DNA from: JAFGPL01 sp046485045
Lineage (GTDB): Bacteria; Bacteroidota; Bacteroidia; Bacteroidales; UBA10428
Length of the DNA stretch: 5,359 nt
Assembly (NCBI GenBank): GCA_046485045.1
Contig: JAWOHT010000198.1
Coordinates: 1-5,359 of the forward strand
Reading direction: 5' to 3'
The notes below the pieces were generated by a model. The model was not told the origin of the DNA and made no database searches. It saw only the letters and a list, made by a program, of their open reading frames with translations. Position numbers and translations under genes: made by a program. Below, piece after piece: positions 1-5,359 of the stretch (its first letter is position 1; each line of letters begins with the position of its first letter).

Positions 1-1053
1 GGTCAGCCGATCACCGGATCGAATGATGCAATACTCAGGTCGTTCAATAAGAATATCAGGTTTATTACAGTTCCAAGGGCAGCATCGACAGAGCCACAGG
101 ATGATTTCAGGGCAGACTGGCTGACTGCTGAACCTTCAACCGTGTCGGAGTTTAGCGCCACAGCCTGGTATTTTGCAAAACTGCTGAATGAAATACTTGA
201 TGTACCGGTGGGCATTATCAATGTAAGTTATGGCGGTTCCTGCATTGAAGCATGGATGAGCAAAAAGACTTCACAACCTTTTGAAGGAAGAGGTATTCCA
301 CAGACCGGAGATACAATTAAAGTGCAAAACAGGACACCTACCCTGTTGTTCAACGGAATGCTTTCTCCCGTTATCGGTTACACACTTAAAGGAAGTATCT
401 GGTACCAGGGGGAGTCAAATTCTAAATACCCGGAGGAGTATGCCCAACTGTTTGCCAAAATGGTTGATGAGTGGCGGTCGCTCTGGGGGATTGGCAATTT
501 CCCGTTCTATTACGCCCAAATAGCCCCGTACGAATATAAGACAACCGGTAAAGGTAAAACCCCTGAAAAACATTATTCTGCATATCTTCGCGAAGCACAG
601 CTTGAAGCCATGTACCTGATCCCAAATTCAGGGATGGCAGTGCTGATGGACATCGGAGAAGAAAAATGCATACATCCTTCAAGAAAAGATATTACCGGGA
701 ACCGCCTTGCTTATTGGGCGCTTGCCAAGACTTACGGTATCGGGGGAATTGGCTATGCAAGTCCTGTATACAAAGGAATAGAAATTAAAGATTCCACCAT
801 CGTGGTATCATTTGAAAATGTTTCCAATGGCCTCACAACATTTGGGAAAGAAACCGGGAATTTTGAAATTGCCGGAGCCGATAAAGTGTTCTATCCTGCC
901 AGCGCCAATGCAGGAAAAACAACAGTAACTGTATATGCAACAAATGTCAGGCATCCGGTTGCTGTGCGTTATGCCTTTAAAGATTTTACGATTGGCGGTT
1001 TATTCAGCACCGAAGGTTTGCCCGTAAGCTCTTTCAGGTCTGATAACTGGTAA
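1..1053 (+). CDS. Sialate O-acetylesterase-family esterase, 5'-truncated by the window edge
   Basis: Frame 1 is open from the first base to the TAA at 1051-1053, giving 350 codons. The true start lies upstream; the GTG at 142 is an internal Val codon, because family-like sequence continues before it. Family traits visible, numbered within the fragment: a GGS block at 78-80 followed by IEAW, the WYQGESN motif at 134-140, and the histidine motif CIHP at 223-226 (His225) followed by NRLAYWALAKTYG. The C-terminal part (about 245-350) looks like the small beta domain usual in this family. The GQSNM nucleophile motif is not seen and should lie a few residues before base 1. Such enzymes remove O-acetyl groups from sialic acids, xylan or other glycans, usually in the periplasm or outside the cell. 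The substrate cannot be told. The neighbouring DUF5703 gene supports a glycan-degradation role. Family assignment is firm; substrate is inference. Confidence 0.93.
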   Translation, partial: GQPITGSNDAILRSFNKNIRFITVPRAASTEPQDDFRADWLTAEPSTVSEFSATAWYFAKLLNEILDVPVGIINVSYGGSCIEAWMSKKTSQPFEGRGIPQTGDTIKVQNRTPTLLFNGMLSPVIGYTLKGSIWYQGESNSKYPEEYAQLFAKMVDEWRSLWGIGNFPFYYAQIAPYEYKTTGKGKTPEKHYSAYLREAQLEAMYLIPNSGMAVLMDIGEEKCIHPSRKDITGNRLAYWALAKTYGIGGIGYASPVYKGIEIKDSTIVVSFENVSNGLTTFGKETGNFEIAGADKVFYPASANAGKTTVTVYATNVRHPVAVRYAFKDFTIGGLFSTEGLPVSSFRSDNW

Positions 1054-1129
1054 AATATAACCGGGGTATAACCATTATTTTTAACAACTTATTCATTTAA
1101 ATATTACTTTAATTAACACTTATTTTAAT

Positions 1130-3460
1130 ATGATAATCAGAGTTTTATTACCGGTATTGTTCCTTATTATAACAGGTCAGGCAATTCGATGTCAACCTGC
1201 TTTGCCCGATGAGTATAACGTTGTCTGGAACAGACAAAGCGTAAATTCATCTGAATCAATGCCCTGTGGGGGTGGAGATATTGGATTGAATGTTTGGGCA
1301 GAAAACGGTGATATCCTGTTTTATATTTCGCGCAGCGGTACATTCGACGAAAACAATGGTTTCTTAAAAATCGGAAGGGTACGGATAAAAATGAACCCCG
1401 GTCTGATAAACGGCAAGATATTCAGACAAGAACTCGACCTGAAAAAAGGAAATATAACAATAAGCTGTTCTGATGGTATTACTGAGGCATCGGTACTGAT
1501 ATGGGCAGATGTATTCAATCCGGTAATCCACGTTGAGCTTAGCAGCACCCGGCCAATAGAAATTGAAGCCATTTACGAAAACTGGCGTTACCATGACCTT
1601 CCTGTCAGAAAAAGCGAGAGCTTTGCCAATTCTTATAAATGGAGTTCGCGAGATAGTCTGAAAACCTTACAGGATGAAATTCAATTTCGCCAGGGCAATG
1701 TACTCTTTTATCACCGGAACAAGGCCGAAACAGTTTTTGATGTGACTGTAAACCAGCAGGCGCTTAATGAGGTTAAAGACCAGTTATACAATCCTTTAAA
1801 AAACCTCACATTTGGAGGTATGATGACAGGAGTAAACATGAAAACCGCTGGAACTTTAGACGGAAAATATCTTGATACCGGATATAAAGGATGGAAATTA
1901 ATCAGCCAGGGGGCATCAAAATCGCACCATGTGTGTATCTATCTTCATACTGCCCGGACACAAACCCCGGAAGAATGGGAAGATGGCCTTGACAAAATGA
2001 TAAAGCAGTACAGTAAATCCGAAAAGCAGGCCTATGCTAAAACCGTTGCATGGTGGCAAAACTACTGGAACAGAAGCTTTATAGTTATTCAGCCTGACAG
2101 CGCCTCTCGCAATTCAACCGAATGGCAGGCCGGACGTAATTATCAGCTTTTCAGGTACATGCTTGGTTGCAATGCATACGGTGAATATCCGACCAAATTT
2201 AATGGCGGCTTGTTTACATACGATCCGCGGTTCACGGATTCTACTCGTAATTTTACCCCCGATTACAGAAACTGGGGAGGAGGTACATTTACCGCACAAA
2301 ACCAGCGGCTGGTATATTTCCCGATGCTTAAAAGCGGCGACTGCGACATGATGAAATCCCAGTTTGATTTCTACCTGAGAATTCTCAAGAATGCCGAACT
2401 GAGGTCTGAAGTTTACTGGAACCATCAAGGCGCCTGCTTTACCGAACAGATGGAAAACTTCGGCTTACCGAATTGCTCTGAATACGGATGGAACCGTCCG
2501 GACTGGTTTGACAAAGGGGTTGAATATAATGCCTGGCTTGAATACCAGTGGGACACGGCGCTTGAGTTTTGTCTGATGATACTTGAAACCGAGCGATATG
2601 CCGGAAAAGATATAAAAGATTATATACCCCTGATAGAAAGCTGTCTTACTTTCTTCAACGAACATTACCAATATCTTGCAAAAAAGCGCGGTATCAAGAC
2701 TTTTGACGGCAAAGGAAAACTCATCCTGTATCCGGGAACAGCATGCGAAACATATAAAATGGCCTACAATCCGGCTTCAACCATCGCCGCCCTGCAAACG
2801 GTCTTATCAAGACTGATGGAACTACCTGACAAGTATATTGATGCACAGGCTAAAGAAAACTGGCGCGTAATGTTAGACCGTATTCCCCCGATACCCTTCA
2901 GGGAAATCAACGGGCACAAGACCATTGCACCAGCCATGTTATGGGAACGCGTTAACAACACCGAAACACCCCAGTTGTACCCGGTATTTCCCTGGGGAAT
3001 ATATGGTATTGGAAAACCCGATATAGAATTGGCACTGAATACCTGGAAGCATGATCCTGATGCAATAAGGTTCAGGAGCCACGTTGGCTGGAAACAGGAT
3101 AACATTTTTGCAGCAAGATTGGGATTGACAAAAGAAGCATCAGAGCTGACACTTCTTAAACTGAAGGATTCCGGCCGCAGGTTCCCTGCTTTCTGGGGCC
3201 CCGGTTTTGACTGGGTGCCTGACCATAACTGGGGAGGAAGCGGTATGATCGGGCTGCAGGAGATGTTGATGCAGGTTCATGACAAAGAGATATACCTCTT
3301 CCCTGCCTGGCCACAGTCAATGGATGTTCATTTTAAGCTTCATGCACCATACAACACCACTGTTGAAGGTATTCTCAAGGGTGGTAAACTTGAAAGCCTG
3401 AAGGTTTTTCCCGAGGCAAGAATAAAGGATATCACGAATATGTATGATAAACAATATTAA
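1130..3460 (+). CDS. Secreted DUF5703-family protein, GH95-like (alpha/alpha)6 glycosidase candidate
   Basis: A complete 776-residue protein. The start at 1130 is chosen because it gives a good signal peptide: one Arg, then a hydrophobic stretch at about 5-15. The Cys21 context (AIRC) does not fit a lipobox, so export by signal peptidase I is more likely than a lipoprotein. Residues about 28-320 resemble the DUF5703 N-terminal beta domain (YNVVWN, CGGGDIGLNVW, RVRIKMNP, FRQELDL). Residues about 330-715 look like a helical toroid: the NQRLVYFPMLKSGD segment (391-404), WNHQGACFTEQMENFG (430-445), the region around Glu540, and PDHNWGG (697-703). A C-terminal beta segment follows (LFPAWP, FKLHAP, TTVEG). 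By my manual alignment Asp698 matches the catalytic Asp of GH95 DGNFGG, and Glu540 is a candidate acid. Activity is therefore plausible, but the linkage and sugar are unknown. It lies 76 nt after the esterase on the same strand. Confidence 0.9.
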   Translation: MIIRVLLPVLFLIITGQAIRCQPALPDEYNVVWNRQSVNSSESMPCGGGDIGLNVWAENGDILFYISRSGTFDENNGFLKIGRVRIKMNPGLINGKIFRQELDLKKGNITISCSDGITEASVLIWADVFNPVIHVELSSTRPIEIEAIYENWRYHDLPVRKSESFANSYKWSSRDSLKTLQDEIQFRQGNVLFYHRNKAETVFDVTVNQQALNEVKDQLYNPLKNLTFGGMMTGVNMKTAGTLDGKYLDTGYKGWKLISQGASKSHHVCIYLHTARTQTPEEWEDGLDKMIKQYSKSEKQAYAKTVAWWQNYWNRSFIVIQPDSASRNSTEWQAGRNYQLFRYMLGCNAYGEYPTKFNGGLFTYDPRFTDSTRNFTPDYRNWGGGTFTAQNQRLVYFPMLKSGDCDMMKSQFDFYLRILKNAELRSEVYWNHQGACFTEQMENFGLPNCSEYGWNRPDWFDKGVEYNAWLEYQWDTALEFCLMILETERYAGKDIKDYIPLIESCLTFFNEHYQYLAKKRGIKTFDGKGKLILYPGTACETYKMAYNPASTIAALQTVLSRLMELPDKYIDAQAKENWRVMLDRIPPIPFREINGHKTIAPAMLWERVNNTETPQLYPVFPWGIYGIGKPDIELALNTWKHDPDAIRFRSHVGWKQDNIFAARLGLTKEASELTLLKLKDSGRRFPAFWGPGFDWVPDHNWGGSGMIGLQEMLMQVHDKEIYLFPAWPQSMDVHFKLHAPYNTTVEGILKGGKLESLKVFPEARIKDITNMYDKQY

Positions 3461-3517
3461 TTTTTTGACTTTTATTCAGTTAAAACACATTTTAATCAAT
3501 AAAGTAATTTCATTTAT

Positions 3518-5137
3518 ATGACCGGTATAGAACGAATAACTAAGACATTTAAGCTCGAAAGCACCGATCGCATCCCGTGGGTGCCATTTGTTGGATGCCA
3601 CGGAGCGAAATTACTGAATATCAGCGCTGAAGAATATCTTAAATCTGCAGACCATATTTTCAACGGGGTAAGTAAAGCCATTGAACTTTACCAGCCAGAC
3701 GGTATCCCGGTAATGTTTGATCTTCAGATAGAAGCAGAGGCGTTGGGGTGTAAACTTGCATGGGCCGAAAATAATCCTCCGGCCGTTGTATCTCACGTTC
3801 TGTCTGATGGTCTGAAATTATCTGACCTGAAAATCCCTGACAAAAACACCGGACGAATACCACTGGTAATCGAGGCAACAGGTTTGCTTCGTAAAAAGTA
3901 TCCCGGAACCGCATTGTACGGACTGATCACAGGACCTTTTACTTTGGCGCTGCATCTTCTTGGCACCGAAATATTTACAAAAATGATGGAAGCGCCCGAT
4001 GAAATCGTCATGTTACTTGAATTTACAAAAAAGGTGAACATTGCGATGGCAGATTATTACATAGATTCAGGATGTGATATCATTGCAGTGGTAGACCCTA
4101 TGACTTCACAGATTGACCCGGGATCGTTCGGGACGTTTGTCACACCCCCTGCAACCGAAATATTTGACCACATTAGAAAAAAGGGCGCCCTTAGTTCATT
4201 TTTTGTTTGCGGCCATGCCCAGCAGAATATCGAAGCGATGTGTGGTTGTAAACCTGACAACATTTCGATTGATGAAAACATACCACTCGATTTTGTGAAA
4301 GAAGCTGCCACAAGATATAAAATCAGTTTCGGCGGAAATATCAAACTCACTGTTGTTCTGTTAATGGGAACACCAGACGAAACTCAGCATGATGCACTTG
4401 AGTGTATAGACCTTGGCGGAAATATTGGTTTTGTGCTGGCCCCCGGATGCGACCTGCCGATGGATACCCCGGTTAAAAACCTTCAGGCCATAACTCAATT
4501 GGTCAATGACAAATATTTGCAAGAGGTGGTCCGGGCAAAGGAAAAAAGTGAATCTGACCGTGCCCTTCTGAATATGAAAGATTACGGTAATGCCAACAAA
4601 GTGATCGTAGACATTATTACCCTTGATTCTGAATCGTGTGCTCCCTGCCAATATATGGTAGAAGCGGTAAAAACTATTGCACCTCATTTTGAAGGTATTG
4701 TAGAATGGAGGGAACATGCAATTAAAAAAATGGAAGCAGTTACTTTTATGAACTCATTGATGGTTAAAAACATACCAACCATTTGCATAGACGGTAAAAT
4801 TGCTTTTGTATCACAGATTCCACCCAAACATGAATTGATAGCCGCCATACAAAAACGAATTAACGAAAAGCTTAAACTACTCATCAAATCAAGAAATGCC
4901 GAAGTTTTAATTCTCGGGAAAAATGAGGAGGAATGTAAAATTGTAAAGATAAATGTTAAACAAGCCATTCAGGAAACAGGGAAACGCATTAATGTAAACA
5001 TTACGACCGATGAAAACATCAGGCTGTCGTTTGGCATAAGTTCAACACCTGCGGTAGTATTGACAGAACATAAGGTAAAATCGCAGGGTGAAGTCCCTAA
5101 AGTTGAGATTGTGAGAGAGTGGCTGAAGGAGTTGTAG
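3518..5137 (+). CDS. URO-D/MtaA-like methyltransferase fused to two thioredoxin-like domains
   Basis: A complete 539-residue protein with no signal peptide, so probably cytoplasmic. The start is supported by the typical N-terminus (MTGIERITKTFKLESTDRIP). Residues about 1-335 are a uroporphyrinogen-decarboxylase-fold domain, closer to cobamide:thiol methyltransferases (MtaA/MtbA type) than to haem HemE: it has FVCGH (229-233), DNISIDENI (247-255) and APGCDLP (308-314), the last matching the GC(D)LAP zinc-ligand region. The usual HxC reads FVC here. Residues about 360-447 form a thioredoxin-like domain with CAPC (374-377) and a likely cis-Pro at 420 (NIPT). Residues about 459-539 look like a second, small thioredoxin-like domain with EEEC (470-473) in place of CxxC and a likely cis-Pro at 511 (STPA). 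Such methyltransferases move a methyl group between a corrinoid protein and a thiol. No corrinoid protein is present in the window. The acceptor and the true reaction are unknown. Confidence 0.88.
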   Translation: MTGIERITKTFKLESTDRIPWVPFVGCHGAKLLNISAEEYLKSADHIFNGVSKAIELYQPDGIPVMFDLQIEAEALGCKLAWAENNPPAVVSHVLSDGLKLSDLKIPDKNTGRIPLVIEATGLLRKKYPGTALYGLITGPFTLALHLLGTEIFTKMMEAPDEIVMLLEFTKKVNIAMADYYIDSGCDIIAVVDPMTSQIDPGSFGTFVTPPATEIFDHIRKKGALSSFFVCGHAQQNIEAMCGCKPDNISIDENIPLDFVKEAATRYKISFGGNIKLTVVLLMGTPDETQHDALECIDLGGNIGFVLAPGCDLPMDTPVKNLQAITQLVNDKYLQEVVRAKEKSESDRALLNMKDYGNANKVIVDIITLDSESCAPCQYMVEAVKTIAPHFEGIVEWREHAIKKMEAVTFMNSLMVKNIPTICIDGKIAFVSQIPPKHELIAAIQKRINEKLKLLIKSRNAEVLILGKNEEECKIVKINVKQAIQETGKRINVNITTDENIRLSFGISSTPAVVLTEHKVKSQGEVPKVEIVREWLKEL

Positions 5138-5251
5138 GATTGTTAATGTGCTAATGTGATAATGGGGTAATATGTTAATGTGTTAATGTGCTAATGTGCT
5201 AATGTGTTAATGTGTTAATGTGCTAATGTGTTAATGTGCTAATGTGATAAT

Positions 5252-5278
5252 GGGATAATGGGATAATGGGATAATGGG
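5252..5278 (+). other. Predicted G-quadruplex motif, copy 1
   Basis: Four GGG tracts at 5252-5254, 5260-5262, 5268-5270 and 5276-5278 are separated by identical 5-nt ATAAT loops. This meets the usual G3 N1-7 rule for an intramolecular G-quadruplex. The G-rich strand is the + strand, so a read-through transcript of the upstream gene would carry it as RNA. Loops of five A/T bases make it less stable than short-loop forms. The motif is seen directly; folding and role are inference. Confidence 0.55.
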
Positions 5279-5315
5279 ATAATGTGCTAATGTGTTAATG
5301 TGCTAATGTGATAAT

Positions 5316-5342
5316 GGGATAATGGGATAATGGGATAATGGG
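5316..5342 (+). other. Predicted G-quadruplex motif, copy 2
   Basis: This is an exact second copy of the four GGG tracts with ATAAT loops, at 5316-5318, 5324-5326, 5332-5334 and 5340-5342, one 64-bp repeat downstream of the first. Each 64-bp repeat carries exactly the minimum of four tracts. As with the first copy, the pattern is visible but structure formation is not proven. Confidence 0.55.
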
Positions 5343-5359
5343 ATAATGTGCTAATGTGC

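Larger units (their letters stand above)
5216..5343 (+). repeat. Two identical 64-bp higher-order repeats made of eight octamers each
   Basis: Naming the octamers by their last base or bases, 5216-5279 reads C, T, C, A, then four GGGA units. 5280-5343 repeats exactly the same order, with all 64 bases identical. The next unit at 5344 is again C, but the one at 5352 is C where a T would be expected, so a third copy either is variant or does not follow. Identity over the whole block points to recent duplication of an eight-unit segment rather than slippage of single octamers. Confidence 0.93.
5144..5359 (+). repeat. Tandem octamer array TAATGNGN, 27 units, runs off the right edge
   Basis: From 5144 to the last base the sequence divides into 27 consecutive 8-base units with no phase slip. 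Unit types are TAATGTGC (9), TAATGGGA (8), TAATGTGT (5), TAATGTGA (3) and single TAATGGGG (5160) and TAATATGT (5168) variants. The array starts 6 nt after the TAG stop of the methyltransferase gene. Because the period is 8, TAA stops fall in all three forward frames every 24 nt, so this stretch is not coding on the + strand. There are no spacers, which rules out a CRISPR. The left end is the most varied and the right part the most regular. The full length and what lies beyond cannot be seen. No hairpin or transposase is evident. The function is unknown. Confidence 0.97.

Noticed and set aside
142..144. GTG as the real start of the esterase
   Set aside because: The same frame stays open back to base 1, and the upstream residues (such as NKNIRFITVPRA) fit the family, so the gene is truncated at the edge rather than starting here.
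1056..1073. Direct repeat TATAACC (1056-1062 and 1067-1073) with a short ACC/GGT inverted element in the gap before the DUF5703 gene
   Set aside because: Seven bases repeated once in an A/T-rich gap is too little for an operator, and the inverted match is only three bases per arm.
1130..1195. Lipoprotein signal with Cys21 as the lipidated residue
   Set aside because: The residues before the Cys are A-I-R; an Arg at -1 does not fit the lipobox, so an ordinary signal peptide is preferred.
2114..2428. Minus-strand open frame of 104 codons inside the DUF5703 gene
   Set aside because: It is fully antisense to a well-supported gene, has no recognisable domain and looks like a frame shadow, as do the other short antisense frames.
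3464..3493. Bacteroidota-like promoter before the methyltransferase gene (TTTG at 3464-3467, CACATTTT at 3486-3493)
   Set aside because: The -7-like element matches only part of TAnnTTTG and the region is very A/T-rich, so such partial matches are expected by chance.
3461..3517. Terminator between the DUF5703 gene and the methyltransferase gene
   Set aside because: There is a T-run at 3461-3466, but no inverted repeat before it that could form a stem.
5144..5359. Possible CRISPR array
   Set aside because: The units are only 8 bases long, directly abutting, with no unique spacers between them.

Overview
The window looks like a piece of an anaerobic, carbohydrate-degrading Bacteroidota chromosome. 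This is inferred from the gene families, the moderate A+T content, the A/T-rich start regions without a Shine-Dalgarno sequence, and a secreted DUF5703-type enzyme. No rRNA, tRNA or marker gene is present to confirm it. All three protein genes lie on the + strand, and no gene is supported on the - strand.

Layout: (1) positions 1-1053 hold the C-terminal 350 codons of a sialate O-acetylesterase-type (SGNH) esterase, cut by the left edge just after the expected nucleophile motif. (2) A 76-nt A/T-rich gap. (3) 1130-3460: a complete secreted 776-residue DUF5703-family protein, whose C-terminal half carries motifs that line up with the catalytic region of GH95 alpha-L-fucosidase-type enzymes. (4) A 57-nt gap. 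(5) 3518-5137: a 539-residue fusion of a uroporphyrinogen-decarboxylase/MtaA-like methyltransferase domain with two thioredoxin-like domains. The first has an intact CxxC; the second has lost one cysteine. (6) 5144-5359: an unbroken, perfectly phased array of 27 octamers (TAATGNGN) that runs off the right edge. It contains a 64-bp higher-order repeat and two exact four-tract G-quadruplex motifs.

The first two genes fit a polysaccharide-degradation locus: an esterase that removes acetyl groups and a GH95-like enzyme that would cleave a glycosidic bond, both likely exported. The third protein has no visible signal peptide and is expected in the cytoplasm, where it could move methyl groups through a corrinoid or thiol partner. 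Its link to the carbohydrate genes is only co-orientation and short spacing, so co-function (for example, handling methyl groups from methylated sugars) is a hypothesis. The most unusual elements are the methyltransferase-double-thioredoxin fusion with an altered zinc motif, and the nested octamer array with regularly placed G-quadruplex motifs.
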